64,000 bases of DNA from contig CP070707.1 of NCBI GenBank assembly GCA_020350205.1, positions 1,573,709 to 1,637,708 of the forward strand. The letters run 5' to 3'. The notes under the pieces were generated by a model. The model was not told the origin of the DNA. It did no database searches and saw only the letters and a list, made by a program, of their open reading frames with translations. Positions 45,630 to 54,029 of this stretch are shown one piece after another. The position numbers and the translations under genes are program-made. Source of the stretch: a bacterium (GTDB lineage Bacteria; Calditrichota; Calditrichia; RBG-13-44-9). Position 1 is the stretch's first letter, and the number at the start of each line of letters is the position of its first letter.

Positions 45630-46640
45630 TCATGATCCTGTTATTGAATAATTAAATAATTCGGAAACTGACGGTGCTTCCTGATAGTCATGAAACAATT
45701 TTAAAATCTCTGTAAATGTTTTCAATTTAAAAATATGATTCCGTAATTTTGTAGCCTGCGGCAGGCCATGGGTATACCAGGCAAAGTGTTTGCGCATCTG
45801 CGGTAATGCAGTTTCCTCTCCGAATTCTGCAACTTCCATCTCATAATGCCTTTGCAGGATTTGAAACCGTTCCGGGAGAGTCGGTTGCTCTGGAATCTCC
45901 TTCCCCTGCAGAAACGCAATGATTTCACGAAATACCCAGGGTTTACCCAGAACACCCCGCGCGAGCATCAGCCCGTCTGATCCGGTGCTTTGTAACATTT
46001 TATGAGCGGTCGGGCCGTCAATGACATCCCCGTTCCCGATAACAGGGACCTTCACATTTTGCTTGACTTCGGCAATATACTCCCAGTTGGCTTTGCCGGA
46101 GTATCCCTGACTGCGGGTGCGAGCATGTACCGTAATGGCATCCGCTCCGCCGGCTGCAGCCGCCCGGGCAGCTTCTACCGCTACAATAGAGTCACTATCC
46201 CAGCCAATACGTATTTTTGCGGTTACCGGTAAGGAACTCACAGACTTTACAGCCACTACAATCTCCTCAAGCCGCTGCAGATCTTTTAAAAGTGCCGCAC
46301 CGGCTCCCTTCGCAACCACTTTCCGGACCGGGCATCCAAAATTGATATCAATGAGGGCAGGGTTCAGAGGCAAAATTTTTGGAATGATCTGCTTAAAAAT
46401 ATCGGGTTCTGAACCAAAAAATTGAAATCCAATCGGAGACTCATGGGGATATATATTGAGGAGTCTTAGAGAGGAATCGTTCTGATAGAGCATACCATCC
46501 ACACTGACCATTTCGGTGAAGGTAAGATCGGCACCAAATTCCCGGCAAATCTGACGAAAGGGGTAGTTTGAGATACCGGCCAGCGGTGCCAGAACCAGGT
46601 TATGGCTGGTTTGTAGTTTACCAATCTGTAAAGATTTCAA
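45630..46640 (-). CDS. dusB: tRNA-dihydrouridine synthase
   Basis: A 336-residue FMN-dependent Dus enzyme: 'LAPLAGISNYPFRQICREFG', active-site Cys in 'INFGCPVRKVVAKGAGAAL', 'AKIRIGWD', 'ITVHARTRSQGYSGKANW', 'VIGNGDV' and 'DGLMLARGVLGKPWVF'. The C-terminal helical recognition domain is present ('MRKHFAWYTHGLPQATKLRN'). It reduces uridine in tRNA D-loops. DusB subtype is chosen on the motif pattern. It stands alone downstream of the HdrD-like gene, across a 266-base gap with no recognised feature. Confidence 0.93.
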   Translation of the reverse strand: MKSLQIGKLQTSHNLVLAPLAGISNYPFRQICREFGADLTFTEMVSVDGMLYQNDSSLRLLNIYPHESPIGFQFFGSEPDIFKQIIPKILPLNPALIDINFGCPVRKVVAKGAGAALLKDLQRLEEIVVAVKSVSSLPVTAKIRIGWDSDSIVAVEAARAAAAGGADAITVHARTRSQGYSGKANWEYIAEVKQNVKVPVIGNGDVIDGPTAHKMLQSTGSDGLMLARGVLGKPWVFREIIAFLQGKEIPEQPTLPERFQILQRHYEMEVAEFGEETALPQMRKHFAWYTHGLPQATKLRNHIFKLKTFTEILKLFHDYQEAPSVSELFNYSITGS

Positions 46641-46906
46641 AAATGACCGTACGATGATAGCCTCACTTTTAGACGTCTAAATTTACATCATAAATTTGCT
46701 GTAATCAACACCGGTGCAGTCCGGAAAAAATACACCCGGTATGGGAAAGCTGGGAAGGTTTTGCTTTTCTGGTCTGATATCCCTCTCAACCACAGTATTT
46801 CAAAATAACCAGTCCTGCATCCCCCCCTCCTGCATCCTTACCCTAAAAAATCAAACTGTTTTATTCACCTCTCCCGGAGATTTTCAAAGTATCTGCAATA
46901 ATTATC

Positions 46907-48937
46907 CTATACAGTTTGTCCATTCATCGCCTTCGAAACAAGGAGCGCAATATCCTGGTTCTCCAGCTGTTCTTGCCTGGAGGTTTCATTTATCCCGTCA
47001 CTCAGCATGGTCGCGCAGAACGGGCAGGCACTGCAGACCATCTCTGCCCCGGATTGGACAGCTTCTTCCACCCGGTTGTGGTTTACCTTGGGTTGCTGCT
47101 CCTCCATCCACATACGTCCCCCACCGGCTCCGCAACAAAATCCATTTTCCCGGTTGCGGGGCATCTCAATGGTTTTCATACCTGGAATTGCCTGTAAAAT
47201 CTTCCGCGGATCATCATAAATGGAATGGTGACGTCCCAGATAGCAGGAATCGTGATATGTCACCTTTTGTGAAATCTCTTTTTGCAGCCGGATTTTTCCA
47301 CTGGTAATCAATTCCTGCAGCAATTGGGTATGATGAATTACCTGAAAATCGCCTCCAAACTGTTTGTATTCATATGCCAGGGTATGGTAGCAATGGGGAC
47401 AGGTAGTTATAATTTTCTTGAATTTATAGCGATGCAAGGTTTCCAGATTTTGCTCCGCCAGTATTTGGAACAAATATTCATTCCCGATACGCCGGGCGGG
47501 ATCCCCGTTGCAGGTTTCTTCCATCCCCAGAATGGCATAACTTGTCCCTGCAGCATTTAGAATCTTTACCATCGCCTGGGAGACACGCTGACTCCTTGCA
47601 TCATATGCACCAGCACAACCAACCCAGTACAGGTAGTCTACTCCCCCCTCGACCTCTCTCATTTTGGGAACCGGAAGACCCTCAGTCCATTTCTCACGGT
47701 CTTCAGGAGAAATTCCCCAGGGATTACCGTTGGTTTCCAAGTTTTTAAAGGTGGTGGTTACCTCAGTGGGGAAACGACTCTCTTCCAGAACCAGATGTCG
47801 CCGCATCTCCAGTATTTTGGGAATATGTTCAATATAAACCGGACAGGCCTGCTGGCAGGCCAGACAGGTGGTACAGCCCCACAATTCTTCCTCCAGGATA
47901 GCCTCCCCCACCATTTTTTGGGAAAATGATTTTTCCTCCCCATTTTTTTGAAGGAGTACGCTGGCTTCTCGAGAAAGATGGTGCTGCAGATCCAGGATCA
48001 CCTTCATGGGGGAGAGGGCTTTTTGGGTGGTGGTCGCCGGACAGACGTCCGAACACCTGCCGCATTCAGTGCAGGCATCCAGATCCATCAATTCCTTCCA
48101 GGAAAAATGATTGATTTGTGAGGCCCCGAAATGATCAAGTTCTTCCAATTCCATCTTCGAAGAAATCCCTTTAGGACCCAGTGTTTGAAAGAAAATATTC
48201 AAGGGTGCAGTAAGAACATGAAACAGCTTAGAATAGGGGATATAGGCTATAAAGGCTAGGGAGATGACCAGATGAAACCACCAGCTATAGAGGTGCCAGC
48301 GTTGCATACTCTGCCCGGTCATACCAGCTGAGTGAAAAAAATTCGCCACCAGTAATCCGGCCGGAGACCAGCCCTGCCACTGTGGTTGGGTTGCCCCAAT
48401 CCGCAGACCTTCGATGATAAAACCAGTAATTAAAATCAGTAAAAAGGAGCCAAGTATAATCAGGTCATCCCGACGATTCTTCAGGTTAACCGGTTTCATG
48501 AAAATTCTGCGATATGCTGCCATCAGAATTCCCACGATGGCCAGAACGCCAAAAACATCCAGGATAAGCGAGTAGTAAAGGTAAAAGGTTGACTCAAGAA
48601 AGGTCCAGGAAAACAACGGTTCGGTAAAATCGACCTGCAGAAAAATTAACAAGGTCCCGATAAATAAAATGATAAAACCGGCATACATCAACACATGCAG
48701 GAGACCGGCGTACATTTTCTTCATGAGCCGGCCCTGAGCCAGTGCATACTGAAATACCATTTTGAGGCGCAGTCCGAGCTGATCCATCCGGGCATCCGGC
48801 TTTCCGGATTTCCAGAGGCGCAAACGTCGATATAATTTCCATCCAAAGATGGAAAGACTGATCACGGCCAGTACATACATCCAAATGATGCCGGAAATAT
48901 TCCAATATATCTCTCGGGTAGGAGTCACATTGTACAT
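46907..48937 (-). CDS. Membrane-bound HdrD-like iron-sulfur oxidoreductase
   Basis: A 676-residue fusion. The N-terminal half has about five or six membrane helices of NarI-like cytochrome type ('GIIWMYVLAVISLSIFGWKL', 'LLHVLMYAGFIILFIGTLLI', 'WHLYSWWFHLVISLAFIAY'). Then come two ferredoxin motifs ('CTECGRCSDVCPAT', 'CTTCLACQQACPV') and two CCG domains ('YWVGCAGAYDARSQR' to 'TTCPHCYHTLAYEY', and 'YHDSCYLGRHHSIYDDP' to 'FCCGAGGGRMWMEEQ'). This is the layout of ETF-linked menaquinone reductases. No etfAB genes are in the window, so the electron donor is unknown. It is 35 bases downstream of the CpsB-like gene. Confidence 0.88.
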   Translation of the reverse strand: MYNVTPTREIYWNISGIIWMYVLAVISLSIFGWKLYRRLRLWKSGKPDARMDQLGLRLKMVFQYALAQGRLMKKMYAGLLHVLMYAGFIILFIGTLLIFLQVDFTEPLFSWTFLESTFYLYYSLILDVFGVLAIVGILMAAYRRIFMKPVNLKNRRDDLIILGSFLLILITGFIIEGLRIGATQPQWQGWSPAGLLVANFFHSAGMTGQSMQRWHLYSWWFHLVISLAFIAYIPYSKLFHVLTAPLNIFFQTLGPKGISSKMELEELDHFGASQINHFSWKELMDLDACTECGRCSDVCPATTTQKALSPMKVILDLQHHLSREASVLLQKNGEEKSFSQKMVGEAILEEELWGCTTCLACQQACPVYIEHIPKILEMRRHLVLEESRFPTEVTTTFKNLETNGNPWGISPEDREKWTEGLPVPKMREVEGGVDYLYWVGCAGAYDARSQRVSQAMVKILNAAGTSYAILGMEETCNGDPARRIGNEYLFQILAEQNLETLHRYKFKKIITTCPHCYHTLAYEYKQFGGDFQVIHHTQLLQELITSGKIRLQKEISQKVTYHDSCYLGRHHSIYDDPRKILQAIPGMKTIEMPRNRENGFCCGAGGGRMWMEEQQPKVNHNRVEEAVQSGAEMVCSACPFCATMLSDGINETSRQEQLENQDIALLVSKAMNGQTV

Positions 48938-48972
48938 CAGGGCCTCCGTTATATTTTGTCACACTGTTTTTT

Positions 48973-49776
48973 TTAAAACGAGGTTTTAAAACGTTTTCGA
49001 ATGGATTCAAAAAAACTCAATTTTTCTTCTTCGGGTATCTGGATCGGTTCAAGAATCTGTTGATCAATAATCATCTTCTGATGGACGAAAAGGACCTTGT
49101 TCAGATAATCCTCTGATATTTTATTCTGTAGAAATTCATAAACGGGTTTTAGAACATACTGGCGGACTCTGGGAGAATGGGCATCCGATGCAATGAAATG
49201 GACCAGTTCCCGCTCCAACAGCTGTAAAGCCACTTTTTGTATATCTTTTCCGAAATGTCCCAGAATGCTGCCACCGTTAACCTGTAGCAAACCTCCAAAG
49301 CGAATAAAATTGAGGATCCTGCGGGGACGTTCAACAATTTTGACATAACGTTCCGGGTGTGCCACGATCGGGATATATTTATCGGCCGCCAGTTTGAAAA
49401 GTACCTCCTCAGCCCCGTCTGGCATCTGAAACATGGGAAATTCCAGCAAGATATACTGTCCCCAATTGCCCAGTGTGGTTACCTTGCTTTTTTTAACTGT
49501 TTTCTCTACATATTGATGGTAAAAGATTTCAGAGCCGGAGTGAATTGTGATAGGGAGATTCGCACGTTCTGCCTTTTTGCGTAATTGGTTCAATTTTTTA
49601 AAATATTCAGTTTCTACCTCTCTGGGGATCCATTCATTAAAATGGGAGGTGGCGAAAACCTGGGTAATGCCCTGATCCACAGCTTGCCTCAGCATATCCA
49701 GCGATTCCTGGAAATTTTTCGGACCGTCATCAAACTGCGGAATCAAATGACTGTGAATATCGATGAATTGATTCAT
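48973..49776 (-). CDS. CpsB/YwqE-type PHP phosphotyrosine phosphatase
   Basis: About 267 residues from the ATG at 49776 (a TTG three codons earlier is also in frame). PHP metal-binding motifs: 'FIDIHSHLIPQFDDGP', 'VFATSHF' and the later 'IVAHPERY' and 'HFIASDAHSP'. Such enzymes dephosphorylate the tyrosine kinases that control polysaccharide export. No matching kinase or export gene is adjacent, so the partner is elsewhere. A generic PHP hydrolase is the alternative. Confidence 0.85.
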   Translation of the reverse strand: MNQFIDIHSHLIPQFDDGPKNFQESLDMLRQAVDQGITQVFATSHFNEWIPREVETEYFKKLNQLRKKAERANLPITIHSGSEIFYHQYVEKTVKKSKVTTLGNWGQYILLEFPMFQMPDGAEEVLFKLAADKYIPIVAHPERYVKIVERPRRILNFIRFGGLLQVNGGSILGHFGKDIQKVALQLLERELVHFIASDAHSPRVRQYVLKPVYEFLQNKISEDYLNKVLFVHQKMIIDQQILEPIQIPEEEKLSFFESIRKRFKTSF

Positions 49777-50077
49777 GGACCCCAATTAAACGTATAATAA
49801 GCTGCAGCAAGATTGTTGTATCAGCTCCACACTCTGGCAAAAGATAGGCAGAAAAGTCAATCTAATTCAACAGCAAAAAATATTGCACATCACGGGAGAT
49901 AGGGCACAGATTTCTTCCAGAGTTCAATTAGGCATCCAGTAACTGTCATTCAAAAAATACGAGATTTCACCCAATTTCCCGGATTTGAAGAGTACATCCG
50001 GAATAAATGTAAAAATCTCTTTCCATTCTCAGGCAGATTGGTTTTAATTTATCTCTGTTTGAACAGGGTGAGAGTCC
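49777..50077. other. Divergent intergenic region, nothing recognised
   Basis: About 300 AT-rich bases between the CpsB-like gene (minus) and the ABC operon (plus). It should hold both promoters. No clear -35/-10 pair, hairpin or repeat stands out. Confidence 0.5.
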
Positions 50078-51028
50078 ATGTCAGATCAAAACAGTCCGGA
50101 AGTTGTTATCGATGTCCAGCAGGTTTTCAAGTCCTTTAAGCAGGTCAAGGCTGTGCGAGGCATCGATCTGCAGGTGTACCAGGGACAATTTCTGGCGTTG
50201 CTGGGTCCAAATGGGGCGGGTAAAACCACCCTGGTAGAAATGATCGAAGGTATCCAAAAACCCGATAGCGGCAGGATTTTTATCCACGGCAAAAGCTGGA
50301 AAGGAAACGAGGAAAGCCTGCATCGCCTGATCGGGATTTCGCTTCAGGAAACCCGCTTCATCGACAAACTGACCGTTGCCGAGACTTTACGGCTTTTTGC
50401 CAGTTTTTATCAACTCCCGGCCAGGCGGATTGAAGAGATTATCGAACTGGCCGGACTTCAGGAAAAACGCAAGTCCTATGTGGTTAATTTATCCGGAGGG
50501 CAACGCCAGCGTCTGGCACTGGGCATTGCTCTGCTGAATCAGCCCAAAATTCTACTGTTGGATGAACCAACCACCGGGCTGGATCCCACCGCCCGCCGGG
50601 ATATCTGGCAAATTCTGCTCAATTTGCATGAATCCCGACAGACATCCCTGATCTTAACCACCCACTATATGGAAGAGGCTGAACAGCTCTGCGATTTTAT
50701 TGTCCTCATCGATAAAGGTAAAATTATCAGTCAGGGCACCCTCAACCAATTACTGGCTCAGGACAAAGAGGTAAAAAACATCGAATTTTCCCTGGAAGGC
50801 AATCTGTCCAATTTTAATATCAGCCAGATTCAGAAGGATATCCAAATGGACTGGGATGAAAAAAGTGGCAAAGGAATTTTATACATCAAAAGTATTGAAA
50901 ATCAGCTTCCCAATTTTATCTCAACACTAAGAGCAAACAATATCAGTTTAAAAAATATCGAATGCAGGAGGCCCACCCTGAACGACCTTTTCTTATCACT
51001 CACCGGCAGGGAGTTGCATGACGCGTAA
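50078..51028 (+). CDS. ABC-2 type transporter, ATP-binding protein
   Basis: A 316-residue ATPase: Walker A 'ALLGPNGAGKTTLVEM', Q-loop 'GISLQETRFIDKLTVAETL', signature 'NLSGGQRQRLALGIALLNQ', Walker B 'ILLLDEPTTGLDPTARRD' and the switch His in 'LILTTHYMEEAEQL'. The last 80 residues form the C-terminal extension seen in DrrA-like exporters. Its end overlaps the permease gene by 11 bases, so the two form one transporter. Substrate unknown; drug, lipid or polysaccharide export is typical of the class. Confidence 0.95.
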   Translation: MSDQNSPEVVIDVQQVFKSFKQVKAVRGIDLQVYQGQFLALLGPNGAGKTTLVEMIEGIQKPDSGRIFIHGKSWKGNEESLHRLIGISLQETRFIDKLTVAETLRLFASFYQLPARRIEEIIELAGLQEKRKSYVVNLSGGQRQRLALGIALLNQPKILLLDEPTTGLDPTARRDIWQILLNLHESRQTSLILTTHYMEEAEQLCDFIVLIDKGKIISQGTLNQLLAQDKEVKNIEFSLEGNLSNFNISQIQKDIQMDWDEKSGKGILYIKSIENQLPNFISTLRANNISLKNIECRRPTLNDLFLSLTGRELHDA

Positions 51029-52154
51029 TACTCTGGAACATCATTTACCGCAACTCATTATCGCCCATTTTAAGGAAATCATCCGGGAACCGGGAGTCAT
51101 TTTCTGGGGCATTGTTTTTCCCATTCTGATGGCACTGGGCCTGGGGATCGCTTTTACTAAAAAACCCGATCTGGTCCGAACCGTGGCAATCATCGAAAAT
51201 AACGTTAAGAGCGGAGGGGGGGATTCGGCTGTTACAGATTTAATTAAACCCTTTACCGACCAATTTACCCTGTCACGCAATGAAGAAGGAGAATTGTCTC
51301 TGAAAATCCCGGATGAGCAACTGGGCAATATGACCTACATCTTCACTCCCAAAAGCTGGAATGAGGCTACGATCCTGCTGAAACGGGGGCAGATTAATCT
51401 GATATTGGAAAATAAAGGGGGTCAATTGTATTATCATTTCGATCCCATGAACCCGGAGGCCCAGCTGCTGTATCTGAAACTCAGCCAGATCCATGGTGGG
51501 AAACTGATTCAAACAGACCTCTCCAGATCTCAAATCGAACCCCTGACCGTCACCGGAACCCGCTATATCGATTTTCTGATCCCGGGTCTCATTGCCATGG
51601 GCGTGATGATGTCCTGCATGTGGGGGCTGAGTTATGGTATCATCGATAAACGCTCCAAAAAATTACTACGCAGGATGATTGCCACCCCGATGCGCAAGTC
51701 CAATTTTCTGATTTCACTGATTACAGTCCGTTTGGGGATGAATATCATTGAGTCCTTACTTCTGTTTCTGTTCGCCTATATGTTCTTTGACATCTCTATT
51801 CAGGGGGATCTCATCGCCCTGCTGATCGTTTTTATTGCCGGAAATGTTGCTTTTTCAGGAATCGCTATCTTTATCTCGTCACGCACCGCCAACAATGAAA
51901 TCGGCAATGGCTTGATCAATGCGGTGGTTCTTCCCATGATGGTGCTTTCCGGCATTTTCTTCAGTTATCATAATTTTCCGGACTGGGCAATCAGCGTGAT
52001 TGATAAACTCCCCCTTACCCTTTTAGCAGATCATATTCGGGGAATTTTTATTGAGGGATCAGGGATTCCCGAGATTCTGCTGCCGTCAGTTATACTGTCC
52101 GCTATCGGAATCGGCTTCTTTTCGATTGGATTAAAAATTTTCAGGTGGTATTAA
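51018..52154 (+). CDS. ABC-2 type transporter permease
   Basis: A 378-residue membrane protein: one N-terminal helix ('GVIFWGIVFPILMALGLGIAF'), a soluble periplasmic-type insertion (about residues 45-170), then five helices ('YIDFLIPGLIAMGVMMSCMW', 'LLIVFIAGNVAFSGIAIFIS', 'NGLINAVVLPMMVLSGIFFS', 'LLPSVILSAIGIGFFSIGLK'). This is the ABC2_membrane_3/DrrB-like pattern. Coupled to the preceding ATPase gene. Confidence 0.93.
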   Translation: MTRNTLEHHLPQLIIAHFKEIIREPGVIFWGIVFPILMALGLGIAFTKKPDLVRTVAIIENNVKSGGGDSAVTDLIKPFTDQFTLSRNEEGELSLKIPDEQLGNMTYIFTPKSWNEATILLKRGQINLILENKGGQLYYHFDPMNPEAQLLYLKLSQIHGGKLIQTDLSRSQIEPLTVTGTRYIDFLIPGLIAMGVMMSCMWGLSYGIIDKRSKKLLRRMIATPMRKSNFLISLITVRLGMNIIESLLLFLFAYMFFDISIQGDLIALLIVFIAGNVAFSGIAIFISSRTANNEIGNGLINAVVLPMMVLSGIFFSYHNFPDWAISVIDKLPLTLLADHIRGIFIEGSGIPEILLPSVILSAIGIGFFSIGLKIFRWY

Positions 52155-52317
52155 AATTTATTAGGATTCTGGTATCTCGGCATGAAAATTCTCCTGAAGC
52201 AGCAAATTGTTTTCAAAGAACACCATTCTTCGGATTTAAATGTTATAGCTATAAATTTATCCCAAAAGACTGACATTCCTGTAGATGAAAACTAATTCGA
52301 AGACAGAAAGAGAACCT

Positions 52318-52369
52318 GTCATCTCGACCAGAGTCCCGGACTTTCAGGCCGGGACGCCGTGGAGATGAC
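52318..52369. repeat. Short GTCATCTCGACC repeat, compact copy
   Basis: Begins GTCATCTCGACCAGAGTC, contains TTCAGGCCGGGACG, and ends GGAGATGAC. It aligns with the left half of the copy at 36336, and the AAAGAGAA flank is also shared. The right part of the longer copy is missing. Confidence 0.7.
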
Positions 52370-52434
52370 TATTAAATGCAAATATTTTTTAGAAGGTATC
52401 TATATATTTGCTCACCAATAAGTAAACATTTACA

Positions 52435-52459
52435 ATTCCGGCATGCTTCTGGCCGGAAT
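52435..52459 (+). terminator. Possible intrinsic terminator
   Basis: ATTCCGGC and GCCGGAAT form a perfect 8-bp stem with a 9-base loop, followed by CTTTATTT. It is about 280 bases after the ABC permease stop, which is far, and the T-run is interrupted. Confidence 0.4.
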
Positions 52460-52672
52460 CTTTATTTACACAAACTGCCTCCCTATCCTGAATCCTCCAT
52501 ACCTGGGACGAATCCCAAAATCTGGCTAAAAAATACAAGCCAGATAACCGAACACAGATTATAGCTAGGGAAGATAAAAGGTGTTAATACAATAAGATAT
52601 TGAAAGAGTTCTTTATAATTTGTCTTTCGATTGGTTATATTTTCAATTCAATAAGATCATCAGGAGGTATCT

Positions 52673-53665
52673 GTGAACAAATTTCCTTCTCCCCAGCGTT
52701 ATGACAACATGCTTTTCCGCCGGTGCGGTGCCAGCGGTATTATACTTCCTGCCATTTCCCTGGGCCTGTGGTATAATTTCGGCGGGGTGGATGTTTTCGA
52801 GAATTCCCGGGCTATGATCTGGACAGCCTTCGATCTGGGCATCACCCATATTGACCTGGCCAATAATTACGGACCGCCATACGGATCGGCAGAAGAAACT
52901 TTCGGTCAGATCCTCCGGAAAGATCTGATGCCGTACCGGGACGAACTGATCATTTCCACCAAAGCCGGCTGGGACATGTGGCCGGGACCCTATGGCAATT
53001 TCGGATCCCGCAAATATCTGATCGCCAGCCTGGACCAGAGTTTAAAACGCATGGGACTGGACTATGTGGATATTTTTTATCATCATCGTCCGGATATGGA
53101 AACGCCGCTGGAGGAAACCATGGGGGCACTGGCACAGGTGGTTCGTCAGGGTAAGGCACTTTACGCGGGGATTTCGGCTTATGATGCGGAGCGAACTCGC
53201 CAGGCCGCAGGAATTCTGCGTGACATGGGTACTCCCTGCCTGATACACCAGCCCAGATATAATATGTTCGATCGCTGGATCGAGGGTGATCTGCTGGATG
53301 CGCTTGAACAGGAGGGCATGGGGTGCATTGTATTCTCTCCGCTGGCGCAAGGCCTTCTGACCGATCGCTATATTACCGGCATACCCAAGGGGTCCCGGGT
53401 AGCCCGTCCCGAAACCTATCTTAAAAAAGACGCTCTCACCCCGGAGATGATGTCCCGGGTCAAAAAGCTACAGGAACTCGCCCTGAGACGGGGCCAAACC
53501 CTGGCCCAGATGGCCATCGCCTGGATACTGCGACTCGAAGGGATTACCTCGGTTCTGGTGGGTACCAGCAGCGTCCGGCAGGTGGAGGATAATGTGGCTG
53601 CATTGAATCAATTAGCTTTCAGTGAGGAGGAATTAAATAAGATTGAGGAGATTTTGAAGAGCTAA
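52673..53665 (+). CDS. Aldo/keto reductase, YghZ-like
   Basis: A 330-residue TIM-barrel NADP(H)-dependent reductase. Start is a GTG behind a strong AGGAGG. Catalytic tetrad: Asp and Tyr in 'HIDLANNYGPPYGSAEETFG', Lys in 'IISTKAGWDMWPGPYG' and His in 'IFYHHRPDMETPLEET'. 'SPLAQGLLTDRY' and 'VLVGTSSVRQVEDNVAAL' are cofactor-binding. The match to YghZ (L-glyceraldehyde 3-phosphate reductase) is strong in 'GPYGNFGSRKYLIASLDQSL'. It likely detoxifies aldehydes. Not in an operon. Confidence 0.93.
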   Translation: MNKFPSPQRYDNMLFRRCGASGIILPAISLGLWYNFGGVDVFENSRAMIWTAFDLGITHIDLANNYGPPYGSAEETFGQILRKDLMPYRDELIISTKAGWDMWPGPYGNFGSRKYLIASLDQSLKRMGLDYVDIFYHHRPDMETPLEETMGALAQVVRQGKALYAGISAYDAERTRQAAGILRDMGTPCLIHQPRYNMFDRWIEGDLLDALEQEGMGCIVFSPLAQGLLTDRYITGIPKGSRVARPETYLKKDALTPEMMSRVKKLQELALRRGQTLAQMAIAWILRLEGITSVLVGTSSVRQVEDNVAALNQLAFSEEELNKIEEILKS

Positions 53666-53734
53666 ATGAAAAGCTTTTGGATGGGTATGTTTTCTCCGAA
53701 AAGCCCAAATATCAATCTGATAACTTAACTTACG

Positions 53735-53914
53735 GTCATCTTGAGCGATTCCGCACTCAATTTTGATTCGGAGACAATCAATACTGTGAGCAATCTAGTG
53801 AGTGCGGGAGAGTCGAAAGATTTTTCCTTTTGAAGATGTCGTATATAAATAGATCTCTCCACTCCCCGACACTCAAATTTTTAAAAATTTGAGCGCCGGG
53901 TCGGTCGAGATGAC
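53735..53914. repeat. Long repeat element with GTCATC-type ends
   Basis: Starts GTCATCTTGAGCG and ends GGTCGAGATGAC, the exact reverse complement of the GTCATCTCGACC start of the other copies. Inside are AGTGCGGGAGAGTCGAAAG, an AGATCTCTCC block and a perfect 22-base AT-rich palindrome at 53872-53893. It fills the gap between the reductase and the PDZ protease genes and encodes nothing. Confidence 0.65.
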
Positions 53915-54029
53915 AAAAGATTTCATCCTGTTATTAAATTAACTTGAAAAATCCAGTATTCCACTTTATTTCTCTTTTCTCACCTTTTCCCTTCACCTCT
54001 CTCCGGCTCTGCCGATACTATAAATCAAC

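Larger units (their letters stand above)
52155..52672. other. Intergenic region with repeat and hairpin
   Basis: About 520 bases between the ABC operon and the aldo/keto reductase gene. It contains a repeat copy (52318-52369) and a possible terminator hairpin (52435-52459). No gene is supported. The reductase's AGGAGG ribosome site is at its right end. Confidence 0.5.

Noticed and set aside
45743-45765. GCCTGCGGCAGGC palindrome resembling the one at 18-36
   Set aside because: It lies in the dusB coding sequence at a conserved Leu-Pro-Gln-Ala stretch, so coding constraint explains it.
46714-47307. 197-codon plus-strand frame near the HdrD-like gene
   Set aside because: More than half is the reverse complement of the CCG domain of the minus-strand gene; no ribosome site or recognisable domain.
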